A DNA stretch of 16,756 nucleotides from DAOUAJ01 sp034433615 (GTDB lineage: Bacteria > Chloroflexota > Anaerolineae > DUEN01), in the NCBI GenBank assembly GCA_034433615.1, contig DAOUAJ010000010.1, forward strand, positions 1 to 16,756. Direction: 5' to 3'. A model generated the notes under the pieces. It saw only the letters and a program-made list of their open reading frames with translations, was not told the DNA's origin and did not search any database. The stretch's first letter is position 1. Every line of letters starts with the position of its first letter. Made by a program: the position numbers and the translations under genes. Below are positions 1 through 7,416 of the stretch, one piece after another.

Positions 1-432
1 CGCCTGGCCGATGCAGGGGTAGCGGCGATTGACGTGGCAGGTGCGGGTGGCACTTCCTGGAGCCAGGTGGAAATGCATCGAGCGCCGACGGAGGCGCGCC
101 GCCGCCTGGCAGCTACCTTTGCCGATTGGGGCATCCCCACAGCGCAGGCGCTGGTGATGGTACGCAGCAGTGTCCCTGAGTTGCCGGTGATCGCGTCAGG
201 AGGTATTCGTACGGGCATTGACGTGGCCAAGTGCCTGGCGCTAGGGGCCAGCGTAGTGGGGCTGGCATCCCCCTTCCTCAAGGCGGCGGCTATCTCGGCC
301 GACGCGGTAATCGCCGAGGCGGAAGCGCTGGCAGCCGAGCTACGCGTGGCCATGTTTTGCGCGGGAGCGGGGAACGTGTCTGCGCTGCGCGAGCCAGGCC
401 GGCTGCTCAAAGTGGAGGGAAAGGAAAAATGA
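1..432 (+). CDS. fni: Isopentenyl-diphosphate delta-isomerase type 2 (FMN-dependent), C-terminal part, 5' truncated by the window
   Basis: The frame is open from base 1 and ends at TGA 430-432, leaving about 143 C-terminal residues. The family interconverts isopentenyl and dimethylallyl diphosphate in the cytoplasm with reduced FMN. Two stretches identify it: DVAGAGGTSWSQVE (bases 34-75), the glycine-rich loop typical of type 2 isomerases, and ASGGIRTGIDVAKCLALGA (about 196-252), the phosphate-binding end of the TIM barrel that holds FMN. The true start lies upstream of the window; the first ATG at 64-66 region is internal to a conserved motif and is not a start. The stop overlaps the ATG of the polyprenyl synthase by 4 nt, so the two are probably translationally coupled and supply and consume the same C5 units. 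In some Chloroflexi this enzyme belongs to a mevalonate-type pathway; that cannot be tested here. Confidence 0.93.
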   Translation, partial: RLADAGVAAIDVAGAGGTSWSQVEMHRAPTEARRRLAATFADWGIPTAQALVMVRSSVPELPVIASGGIRTGIDVAKCLALGASVVGLASPFLKAAAISADAVIAEAEALAAELRVAMFCAGAGNVSALREPGRLLKVEGKEK

Positions 433-1460
433 TGTTAACCCAGGCCATGGCGCGCCTGTTGCCGTTGATCGAGGAGGCTTTGCGCCAGGCGCTCGCCTCG
501 CCAGGCCCGATGCTGGATGTTCATTACGGGATGATGGCCTATCATCTGGGCTTTGTTGATCATGAGTTGCGCCCGGCTTTAACGAACGCTGGTAAGCGCA
601 TTCGCCCGCTGCTCTGCCTGTTGGTCACTGAGGCAGCCGGTGGGACCGCCTCCCAGGCCTTGCCGGCCGCCGCGGCTCTGGAGTTGCTGCACAATTTCTC
701 TCTGATCCACGATGATATTGAGGACAGATCCCCCACGCGGCGGCACCGGCTGACGGTGTGGAAGGTGTGGGGAGTGCCTCAGGCCATCAACATAGGCGAT
801 GGTATGTGCGCTCTAGCTCACCTGGCACTGTTGCGTTTGCGAGAACAGGGGATACCGGCTGAGATCATACTCGATGCTGCCCGCGCTTTTGATGAGGCAT
901 GTCAGGCGCTGACCGAGGGACAGCACCTGGACATGGCGTTCGAAGAGCGCGCACAGGTGAGCGAAGAAGAATATTTGCACATGATCGCAGGGAAGACGGA
1001 GGCCTTGCTGGGACTCTCTGCCGAGTTAGGTGCTCTGGTGGCCGGCGCTTCTCCTTCGGTTCGAGCAGCCTATCGCCAGTTCGGGCTGGCCCTGGGGCGG
1101 GCTTTTCAGATCCAGGATGACATCCTGGGTATCTGGGGCGATGAAGCGGTCACCGGTAAATCGGCCCAAAGCGACATCCTGAGCCGCAAGAAATCGTTGC
1201 CGGTGGTGCACGGGCTGGCCCAGGAGAGCGAGGCAGGGCGAATCCTGCGAGCCATCTATGCCCGGCCGGAGATTACGCCTGCGGATGTGCCGGAGGTGTT
1301 GCGTTGGCTGGAAGCGGCAGGAGGCCGTCTTTACGCCGAGGCCATGGTGCGAGAGGCCCACGCTTGCGCCCAGGCCGCGCTGGACGCAGCGCAGCCGCTG
1401 GAGCCGGCGGCCTCTGCCCTGCGCGAACTGGCGGACCGGCTGGTCAAACGCGTTTACTGA
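429..1460 (+). CDS. Polyprenyl (geranylgeranyl/farnesyl-type) diphosphate synthase
   Basis: A 343-residue trans-isoprenyl diphosphate synthase, which condenses IPP with allylic diphosphates in the cytoplasm to make lipid or quinone precursors. The first aspartate-rich motif DDIED is at residues 95-99, preceded by LLHNFSLIH and followed by a conserved RR; the second motif, DDILG, is at residues 230-234 after FQIQ. The substrate-binding GKRIRP stretch lies near residue 56. Length is normal for the family. The ATG at 429 overlaps the upstream TGA (ATGA); GGAGG at 414-418 lies 10 nt ahead, and a second ATG at 432 follows AAGGA at 421-425, so the start may be either codon. The long in-frame extension upstream of 429 lies inside the isomerase gene and is not real. 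Product chain length cannot be fixed by eye. Confidence 0.93.
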   Translation: MMLTQAMARLLPLIEEALRQALASPGPMLDVHYGMMAYHLGFVDHELRPALTNAGKRIRPLLCLLVTEAAGGTASQALPAAAALELLHNFSLIHDDIEDRSPTRRHRLTVWKVWGVPQAINIGDGMCALAHLALLRLREQGIPAEIILDAARAFDEACQALTEGQHLDMAFEERAQVSEEEYLHMIAGKTEALLGLSAELGALVAGASPSVRAAYRQFGLALGRAFQIQDDILGIWGDEAVTGKSAQSDILSRKKSLPVVHGLAQESEAGRILRAIYARPEITPADVPEVLRWLEAAGGRLYAEAMVREAHACAQAALDAAQPLEPAASALRELADRLVKRVY

Positions 1461-1494
1461 CAGAGGATCACCCCTTCAGCATAGGAGCAAATCC

Positions 1495-2550
1495 ATGAGC
1501 CTTACTCCAAAGGAGCGAGTGATCGCTCAGATCCACCATCAGGAGACCGACTTTATTCCCTACACCATCGGTTTCGAAGGGGGAGTCGCCGAGCGGTTAG
1601 ACGCTTATTATGGCAGCGATGCCTGGCGAGGCCTGATTGACAACGCGATCCGGCATGTGCCCGTCCCTAATCTGGTCGTGGATGAGAGCGCCGGCCCCTG
1701 CTACACCGACCCGTTCGGCACCACCTGGCGCGTCGACCGCCGCCCCTTCCATCTGGTCGAGCCCGCGTTGAAGCGCCCCTCGCTGGAGGGCTTCACCTTT
1801 CCCGATCTGGACACGCTCTTCACGCCGGCCTGGAAGGAAAAAACCCTGCGCTTCATCGAGATGCATCGCGACCATTTCCTGGTTGCCGGCTTTGGCTTCG
1901 GCCTTTTCGAGCGCACCTGGACGCTGCGCGGCTTCAACGAGGCGCTGACGGACGCTGCCGGCGATCCCGATTTTTATGATGAGCTGGTCGAGCAGGTAGC
2001 CGATCACCAACTGACCATCATCGAGCGGCTGCTGGAGTTGCCGGTGGACGGGATCATGTTCAGTGATGATTGGGGCTATCAACAAGGGGTCTTGCTGGGG
2101 CCTGAGCGCTGGCGCCGCTTCTTGAAGCCGCGCCTGGCTCGCATGTACGCTCGCGTCCACACGGCGGGCAAGTATGCTCTCAGCCATTGCTGCGGCAGCA
2201 TCGCGGACATCATGCCCGACGTGATCGAGATCGGCCTTGACGTGCTGGAGAGTGTGCAGCCCGAGGCTGCGGCGATGAATCCCTACGAGCTGAAGCGCCG
2301 CTACGGTGCTCATATCACCTTCTGGGGCGGCCTGGGGTCGCAGTCCACCATCCCTTTCGGAACGCCAGGCGAGATCAGGGCCGAAGTCGCCAGGCTGTGC
2401 CGCGAGATGGGACGGGGCGGTGGCTATATCCTGAGCCCGGCCAAGGCGCTCCAGCCGGAAACTCCCACGGAGAACGCGGTTGCTGTGGTGGAAGCTTTTC
2501 TGGAGCAGGCTGGTGTGACGTTGAGTAAGGATTTTGGGGGTCAACCATGA
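1495..2550 (+). CDS. Uroporphyrinogen decarboxylase (URO-D)-fold protein, probably a methyltransferase-like paralogue
   Basis: A 351-residue protein of the URO-D superfamily, which contains HemE and the corrinoid methyltransferases such as MtaA and CmuA. Starting at ATG 1495 with AGGAG at 1483-1487 gives the usual MSLTPKERVIAQIHHQETD opening of this family. The centre carries DGIMFSDDWGYQQG (about residues 184-197), then SHCCGSIADIMPDVIEIG from residue 230, then GGLGSQSTIPFGTPGEI and QPETPTENAVA near the end. The H231-x-C233-G pattern matches the HxCG motif whose His and Cys bind zinc in MtaA-type methyltransferases. The HemE arginine-rich N-terminal motif is not seen, so haem synthesis is unlikely. 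It lies 34 nt after the polyprenyl synthase and overlaps the next gene by 4 nt. Such paralogues often occur near sugar transporters, as here; the substrate is unknown. Confidence 0.85.
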   Translation: MSLTPKERVIAQIHHQETDFIPYTIGFEGGVAERLDAYYGSDAWRGLIDNAIRHVPVPNLVVDESAGPCYTDPFGTTWRVDRRPFHLVEPALKRPSLEGFTFPDLDTLFTPAWKEKTLRFIEMHRDHFLVAGFGFGLFERTWTLRGFNEALTDAAGDPDFYDELVEQVADHQLTIIERLLELPVDGIMFSDDWGYQQGVLLGPERWRRFLKPRLARMYARVHTAGKYALSHCCGSIADIMPDVIEIGLDVLESVQPEAAAMNPYELKRRYGAHITFWGGLGSQSTIPFGTPGEIRAEVARLCREMGRGGGYILSPAKALQPETPTENAVAVVEAFLEQAGVTLSKDFGGQP

Positions 2551-3380
2551 ATCCTCGATCCATGTTCTTATCTTGCGCGGCTGTCCTGATCACACTGACC
2601 ATCGGATGGGCCCTGGTCGCCGTGAGCGCATTCGCTGCCCCGGCGGCAGAAAATGTAGGGCAGGCGGGCGCGTTGCACATCTCCTCAGCGCCTGGTACAA
2701 TTACAGGCACAATCTACTACACCGGCACGGTCACCGGCATCCACTGGGTCTGGGTGGGCGCCTTTACACCGACCCAGGGCGGCCCTCCGATCTACGCAGA
2801 CATGCGCAGTGGGCCTGGTCCCTACACGCTCACCAATGTAGCTGAAGGCGTCTATAACATCATGGCCGGCATGGACGCTGATGATTCCGGCGGCCCGCCG
2901 GACCCGGCTGTGGATCCTATGGGCTTCTACGAGCATAACCCGGTGACCGTCACAGCGGGGGCCTTGATCACGGGGGTGGACATCGTCCTACTCGATCCGG
3001 CACCTCCCCCGACGGGCACGGGCAGCATCAGCGGCCGGATCAGCTACACGGGGCGCGTCACCGTGGCCCATAACATCGTTGTCGGCGCCGCCCGCCTGGG
3101 AGAGCAGGGGCCACCGGCCTACGCGACGGTGATCTCTGGTGTGGGACCTTACACGATCACGAACATGGCTGACTACACCTACACCGTCTTTGCCTTTATG
3201 GACCTGGGCGGCGACATGGGGCCGCCAGAGCCGGGTGAGCCTTTTGGTTGGTACGACCCCACAGGCGACGGTTACCCTGATCCCGTGGTCGTGAGCGGAG
3301 GCAGCCCAGTGATGGGGATAGACATCACCCTGCATGACCCGCCGCGCCCTGTCTACCTGCCCTTGCTTTTGAGGAGGTGA
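2547..3380 (+). CDS. Secreted protein with two tandem beta-rich repeats and a C-terminal YLPLLLRR motif
   Basis: A 277-residue protein not assigned to a named family. Residues 1-31 form a signal peptide (positive start, hydrophobic core, AFA-A cleavage-like end). Two homologous repeats follow, about residues 50-150 and 155-265. Each opens with a TG/SGRI strand (GTITGTIYYTG, then SISGRISYTG), continues with GPYT(L/I)TN, a short aromatic strand, an acidic turn (DADDSGG, DLGGDMG), GFYE/GWYD and an ending VDIVL/IDITL. This resembles carboxypeptidase-regulatory or SdrD-B-like beta-sandwich domains, but the match is by eye. The protein ends PRPVYLPLLLRR, an end I associate with secreted Chloroflexi proteins. 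ATG 2547 overlaps the URO-D stop (ATGA), with only a weak G-rich stretch as RBS, so coupling is likely. It is not a solute-binding protein and does not replace the one missing from the transporter downstream. Confidence 0.75.
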   Translation: MNPRSMFLSCAAVLITLTIGWALVAVSAFAAPAAENVGQAGALHISSAPGTITGTIYYTGTVTGIHWVWVGAFTPTQGGPPIYADMRSGPGPYTLTNVAEGVYNIMAGMDADDSGGPPDPAVDPMGFYEHNPVTVTAGALITGVDIVLLDPAPPPTGTGSISGRISYTGRVTVAHNIVVGAARLGEQGPPAYATVISGVGPYTITNMADYTYTVFAFMDLGGDMGPPEPGEPFGWYDPTGDGYPDPVVVSGGSPVMGIDITLHDPPRPVYLPLLLRR

Positions 3381-3381
3381 T
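3372..3381 (+). promoter_or_regulatory. Ten-base perfect Shine-Dalgarno site overlapping the upstream stop codon
   Basis: AGGAGGTGAT is complementary over ten bases to the conserved 3' end of bacterial 16S rRNA. It encodes the last codons and the TGA stop (3378-3380) of the secreted-protein gene. Three in-frame starts compete for the next gene: GTG 3377 and ATG 3380, both inside the site, and TTG 3386, which lies 8 nt after the AGGAGG core. Spacing favours TTG 3386; codon preference favours ATG 3380, which could use GAGG at 3371-3374. Confidence 0.7.
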
Positions 3382-4933
3382 GGACTTGAACATACCATCT
3401 GAAACGGCACCATTGTTGGAGGTGCGGGGCGTCTCCAAAGCATTCCCAGGCGTGCAGGCGCTGGATAACGTGGATTTCGAGGCGTATCCAGGCGAGGTGG
3501 TCGCCCTCCTGGGCGAGAACGGCGCCGGCAAATCCACGCTGATGAAGATCCTATCCGGCGCCTATCACATGGATAAGGGGGAAATCTTTCTGCGCGGCCA
3601 GCCGGTGATGCCAGAGAACCCTCACCACGCGCAGGAATTGGGTATCGCCATCATCTACCAGGAATTCAACCTGACGCCCAATCAGAGTGTGGCTACCAAC
3701 ATCTTTCTGGGACGCGAGCCTTTCCGACAAGGACTGCCAGGCAAGTTGCGCTTCGTGGATCGTCAGTACATGCGTCAGGAAGCGTCGGTGTTGCTCTCTC
3801 GCGTGGGTGCCCACTTCTCCCCTGATGCGTTGGTGCGCGATCTCTCCGTGGCCGAGCAGCAGATGGTGGAGATCGCCAAGGCGCTGGCGGTCCGAGCCGA
3901 TGTCATCATCATGGACGAGCCCACCTCTGCCCTGGGCGAGGAAGAGGTTGCCGTCCTGTTTGACATCGTCCGTACCCTGAAGGAGCAGGGGTTGGCGGTG
4001 ATCTTCATCACCCACCGCCTGGAGGAAGTGTTCCGGGTAGCGGACCGGGTCATCGTACTGCGAGACGGCCGGCGGGTGGGCAGCATGCCTATCAGTGAGG
4101 CTACGCCCGACCGCATCATCTCGCTGATGGTCGGTCGCACGTTAGACGAGGTGTTTCGTAAGGGCCAGGCCCGGCTAGGCGAGACGGTGCTGGAAGTGCG
4201 CGGCCTCACCCGGCGGGGGGTGATCGAGAACGTCAGTTTTTCCTTGCGGCGCGGGGAGATCCTGGGGCTGGCCGGGCTGGTGGGCGCCGGACGCACCGAG
4301 ACAGCCCGTGCCATCTTTGGGGCCGATCCACTGGACGCTGGCGAGGTCTTCATTGATGGAGAACAGGTGAGCATCACATCGCCGGAGGAGGCTGTGAAAG
4401 CCGGGCTCGCGCTGGTCCCGGAAAGCCGCCAGCAGCACGGGCTGGTGCTGATCCATAGCGTGGAACGGAACATCGCCCTGCCCAACCTGGATCGCTTATC
4501 CCGTAACGGCGTTATGGAGCGGGAGCAGATGCACACGCTGGCCCAGCGCTACGTTGACCGGCTTGACATTCGCACTCCCGATCTGGTCCAGCGAGTGATG
4601 TACCTCTCCGGTGGGAACCAACAAAAGGTCGTGCTGGCGAAGTGGCTGGCTGCCGAGCCTAAAGTCCTGATCCTGGACGAGCCGACACGCGGCATAGACG
4701 TCGGTGCCAAAGCGGAGGTGCACGCCATCATGAGCGACCTGGCTCAGCAGGGCATCGGCATCATCATGATCTCCTCGGAGATGCCCGAGATCCTGGCCAT
4801 GAGTGATCGCATCGTTGTCATGTGCGAGGGTCGCGTGGCCGGCATTCTAGATCGGGCCGAAGCCACCCAGGAACGGATCATGGCGCTGGCGAGCGGCTAC
4901 GCGACACGCGAGGGCGTAAAACGTGAAACGTAA
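3380..4933 (+). CDS. Sugar ABC transporter ATP-binding protein (RbsA/MglA/XylG-type, double ATPase)
   Basis: A cytoplasmic double ATPase of about 517 residues that powers a CUT2-type monosaccharide importer. The first domain has Walker A GENGAGKST (residues 45-53), a Q-loop in IYQEFNL, the signature-like LSVAEQQMVEIAKAL and Walker B VIIMDEPTSAL. The second has the degenerate nucleotide loop GLVGAGRTE usual in RbsA-type proteins, then LSGGNQQKVVLAKWLA and VLILDEPTRGIDVGAK. Length is typical. Substrate cannot be read from the ATPase. The start is uncertain among GTG 3377, ATG 3380 and TTG 3386 because a perfect Shine-Dalgarno overlaps the first two. The last five residues (VKRET) are encoded by a heptamer repeat array that runs past the stop codon, so the tail may have been rewritten by the repeat. 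The permease follows after 75 nt. Confidence 0.93.
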   Translation: MDLNIPSETAPLLEVRGVSKAFPGVQALDNVDFEAYPGEVVALLGENGAGKSTLMKILSGAYHMDKGEIFLRGQPVMPENPHHAQELGIAIIYQEFNLTPNQSVATNIFLGREPFRQGLPGKLRFVDRQYMRQEASVLLSRVGAHFSPDALVRDLSVAEQQMVEIAKALAVRADVIIMDEPTSALGEEEVAVLFDIVRTLKEQGLAVIFITHRLEEVFRVADRVIVLRDGRRVGSMPISEATPDRIISLMVGRTLDEVFRKGQARLGETVLEVRGLTRRGVIENVSFSLRRGEILGLAGLVGAGRTETARAIFGADPLDAGEVFIDGEQVSITSPEEAVKAGLALVPESRQQHGLVLIHSVERNIALPNLDRLSRNGVMEREQMHTLAQRYVDRLDIRTPDLVQRVMYLSGGNQQKVVLAKWLAAEPKVLILDEPTRGIDVGAKAEVHAIMSDLAQQGIGIIMISSEMPEILAMSDRIVVMCEGRVAGILDRAEATQERIMALASGYATREGVKRET

Positions 4934-4990
4934 AACGATTCTGTCGTAAAGCGTAATCTGCGACCGCACGTTTTACGCATTACGTTTTAC
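4915..4990 (+). repeat. Heptamer array A (unit GTAAAAC), inverted arms, filling the ATPase-permease gap
   Basis: Three GTAAAAC-type heptads run from 4916 to 4937, with degenerate copies to about 4957. The reverse-complement form (CGTTTTA, CGCATTA, CGTTTTA) occupies 4969-4990. The arms 4916-4937 and 4969-4990 pair at 19 of 22 positions around a 31-nt loop. The first arm covers the last codons and the TAA stop (4931-4933) of the ATPase gene; the second ends 8 nt before the permease RBS. Confidence 0.85.
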
Positions 4991-5008
4991 TCTAGACGGG
5001 AGTTGACC

Positions 5009-6013
5009 ATGTCTTCTTCAACCGAATCACAGACCATCGCGCGCCGGGTCTCTTTTCCTCAGGCGGCCCGTTTCCGCCGCATCTTGCTGGGACAGGAGAC
5101 CGGCATCTTGTTGGTTTTGATCTTGATGGGGCTTTTCCTCTCTTTGCGCACGGATACCTTCTTGACCAGCCGCAATCTGTTCAACGTCCTGCGCGCCTTT
5201 TCCTGGATTGCCATCAGTGCGTTTGGAGAGATCCTGGTGATCATCACGGCCGGCATTGATCTCTCTGTCGGCTCAACGATGGCCCTTTCAGGGCTGGCGG
5301 CAGCCCTCGCGCTCACTTCTGGTGTGCCCATCGTGCCTGGTATCATCGTCGGCCTCCTCACCGGCGTTCTCATCGGGCTGATCAACGGCCTGCTCATCAG
5401 CAAAGCCAACTTGCCTCCTTTTATCGCTACCCTGGGGACGATGAGCATCGCTCGCGGCGTTTGCTACGGACTGACCAACGGGCAACCTGTGCGCGGCCTC
5501 CCCGAAGGCTTCAGCTTCCTGGGACAATATGACCTGCCCATCGGAGGCTGGTTGGTGCCCCTGCCCGTGATCTTAATGATCATCATCGCCATCGTTATGT
5601 CTCTTTTCCTCAGCCGCACTGTGTGGGGGTATCGCACCTACGCTCTGGGGGGCAACGAACAGGCTACCGCGCTTTCAGGCATCAACACCGGGCGCGTCAA
5701 GGTGCTGGTGTACACACTGTGCGGCTTCCTCACGGGCATCGGCGGCCTGCTGATGACGGCTCGCCTGGGGGTGGCGGCTCCCACAGCCGCGCTGGGCTAC
5801 GAGCTGGACGTCATCGCAGCCGTGGTCATCGGCGGTACCAGCCTCTCCGGTGGTGAGGGCACCATCCTGGGGGTGCTGATCGGCGCGGCCATCATGCAGG
5901 TGTTGCGCAATGGCCTGGTGCTGCTGGGCTTTCCCGCCTACTGGCAGCCAGCCGCCATCGGATTGGTCATCATCGTAGCGATCACGCTGGATCGCCTGCG
6001 CAGGCGGCGGTAG
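5009..6013 (+). CDS. Sugar ABC transporter permease (RbsC-type, BPD_transp_2 family)
   Basis: A 334-residue inner-membrane permease that forms the channel of a CUT2 sugar importer with the upstream ATPase. Start ATG 5009 has GGGAG at 4998-5002; the in-frame TTG at 5003 lacks a spaced RBS. A hydrophilic N-terminus of about 30 residues is followed by eight or more hydrophobic segments. Family landmarks are EILVIITAGIDLSVGSTMAL (about residues 74-93), ATLGTMSIARGVCYGLTNGQPV, the cytoplasmic loop ALGGNEQATALSGINTGRVK that contacts the ATPase, and VVIGGTSLSGGEGTILG near the end. The closing LRRRR is a positive-inside tail. No second permease and no periplasmic sugar-binding protein follow, so a homodimer with a remotely encoded binding protein is the simplest reading. 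Confidence 0.93.
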   Translation: MSSSTESQTIARRVSFPQAARFRRILLGQETGILLVLILMGLFLSLRTDTFLTSRNLFNVLRAFSWIAISAFGEILVIITAGIDLSVGSTMALSGLAAALALTSGVPIVPGIIVGLLTGVLIGLINGLLISKANLPPFIATLGTMSIARGVCYGLTNGQPVRGLPEGFSFLGQYDLPIGGWLVPLPVILMIIIAIVMSLFLSRTVWGYRTYALGGNEQATALSGINTGRVKVLVYTLCGFLTGIGGLLMTARLGVAAPTAALGYELDVIAAVVIGGTSLSGGEGTILGVLIGAAIMQVLRNGLVLLGFPAYWQPAAIGLVIIVAITLDRLRRRR

Positions 6014-6024
6014 GGGTGTGATGC

Positions 6025-7314
6025 GTGTTGAGTATGGCAGAGCATATGCAGAGAGAGACAACCTGGCATCCCCGTTGGCAGGAGGTGGAGGAGATCCTGG
6101 GCTACATCAGCCGTCTGGAGCCGTGTTCGATCATTGGGATCAGCAACGTGGGCAAGTCAACCTTGCTACGCCTGCTGTGCGATCCCAACGTGCAACGAGC
6201 TCACCTGGGTGACGCCATAGCCGGGCAATTGGCGATGGTCCACATTGACTGCAATCGCATGTTGGAGATGAGCGACCAGGGTTTTTACGAACTGGTGCTC
6301 CGCTGTGCCCTGGATCAACTGGATGGCCAGATGAGAGCGGTCAACCTGGGTGGAGAAGTTCGCTTGGCCTACGAGGCAGTAGTCAGCCCTCCCAGCCCGT
6401 TCCATGTGCCGCTCAGCTTCAACCAGGCCGTCACGACGCTGATCACCCGCCTGGGCCGCAAATTGGTGTTTCTTTTTGACGAGTTCGATGCCCCTCTGGC
6501 CGAGATAGATGGGCGCGTGTTTCTTAACCTGCGCGCCCTGCGCGATCAATACCCTGACCGTCTGACCTACGTCACAGGCACAGACCGCCGCCTGGGCGAA
6601 ATCCGCAGCAGTGAGGAGGTCGGCGAGTTCAATGAGCTGTTCGCCCATCATCGCTACTACCTGGGGCCTCTGAGTGAGGCCGACGCCCGACGCTTTATCG
6701 TTGAGTTCACACAACGGGAGCCGGTCACGTTTGACGAAGCGGACATCCGGTTTATCCTGGAGTGGGCAGGTGGGCATCCCGGCCTCCTGGAGGCTATATG
6801 CCGCGAATTAGGCGCGGTGACCGGCCAGCCGGTACGGGATGCCCTGCAAGATCGTATCATCCACCGCCAGGTGGCGGAACGCCTGGCGTCCAGTCTGAAC
6901 GTGCGTACGGAGTGCGCCAAAATCTGGCGGCATCTGACAGAAGAGGAACAGAGCGCTCTGCTGGCGTTGTTCGACCCCGGGCGGCACCCGGATCCCATCG
7001 GCCTGGCCTCGGTCCGGCAAAAGTTCATCTTGATCGCGAACGGCGATGAACCTTGCCTCTTCAGTCGGGCCTTCACAGAGTACGCGCAACGCCAACATCT
7101 CGTGCAGCGGCCGCAGACGCGCGGGATTGTGGTGGACGTGGACTCGGGCGAGGTCTACGTGGACGGGAGGCCGACGCCGGCCCTGACCAACCTCGAGTAT
7201 CGGCTATTGTTGCTGTTGTATGGGCACATGGGCAAGATCTGTGACAAATACGAGGTCGTGGAGTCGGTGTGGGGCGAGGCTTACATAGATGAGGTAGACG
7301 ACGCTCGCATCTAG
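6025..7314 (+). CDS. P-loop (STAND/AAA-like) ATPase with C-terminal OmpR-type winged helix, truncated by an in-frame TAG
   Basis: The 429-residue open frame starts at GTG 6025, with AGGGGTG at 6012-6018; ATG 6034 is an alternative. Walker A is GISNVGKST (residues 38-46, with ordinary lysine 44), and Walker B is LVFLFDEFD (147-155). A sensor-like VTGTDRR follows, then helical lid and linker sequence. From about residue 368 an OmpR/PhoB DNA-binding domain begins (VDSGEVYVDGRP, LTNLEYRLLLLLYGH, VVESVWGEAY). The frame stops at TAG 7312-7314, codon 430, just after DDARI. In homologues a Glu normally sits there and the recognition helix continues, and exactly that continuation is readable after the TAG. 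As written, the product keeps its ATPase but loses most of the DNA-recognition helix and the wing. It lies 11 nt after the permease gene and may once have regulated the importer. This could be a true nonsense mutation, readthrough or a sequencing error. Confidence 0.8.
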   Translation: MLSMAEHMQRETTWHPRWQEVEEILGYISRLEPCSIIGISNVGKSTLLRLLCDPNVQRAHLGDAIAGQLAMVHIDCNRMLEMSDQGFYELVLRCALDQLDGQMRAVNLGGEVRLAYEAVVSPPSPFHVPLSFNQAVTTLITRLGRKLVFLFDEFDAPLAEIDGRVFLNLRALRDQYPDRLTYVTGTDRRLGEIRSSEEVGEFNELFAHHRYYLGPLSEADARRFIVEFTQREPVTFDEADIRFILEWAGGHPGLLEAICRELGAVTGQPVRDALQDRIIHRQVAERLASSLNVRTECAKIWRHLTEEEQSALLALFDPGRHPDPIGLASVRQKFILIANGDEPCLFSRAFTEYAQRQHLVQRPQTRGIVVDVDSGEVYVDGRPTPALTNLEYRLLLLLYGHMGKICDKYEVVESVWGEAYIDEVDDARI

Positions 7315-7416
7315 AAGCTGATCAGCCGGGTGCGCCAGAAGATCGAGCCAGACCCGGCCAACCCACGTTACTTGATCACCGTGCGCGGCCGTGGCTACAA
7401 GCTGGTGGGCGGGTAA
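7315..7416 (+). pseudogene. Detached in-frame tail of the winged-helix domain (recognition helix and wing)
   Basis: In the same frame as the ATPase gene, these 34 codons including a TAA stop (7414-7416) read KLISRVRQKIEPD, then PANPRYLITVRGRGYKLVGG. This is the textbook end of an OmpR/PhoB domain: the recognition helix (LISRVRQKI), then the wing hairpin ending in RGRGYKL. There is no frameshift, and one base change (TAG to GAG, Glu) would restore a 463-residue protein. No start codon with an RBS precedes the tail, so separate translation is unlikely. The good preservation implies that the stop is recent or not real. Confidence 0.85.

Noticed and set aside
429..1460. Upstream-extended polyprenyl synthase starting at 231
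   Set aside because: The extension overlaps the isomerase by 200 nt and has no RBS or family similarity; ATG 429 does.
1495..2550. Gene as hemE
   Set aside because: The HemE N-terminal arginine-rich motif is missing, and an HxCG motif typical of methyltransferase-like paralogues is present.
7312..7314. TAG as a pyrrolysine or other recoded codon
   Set aside because: The position is a surface residue, normally Glu, in a DNA-binding domain; no recoding element or special tRNA is seen in the window. A point mutation or error is simpler.
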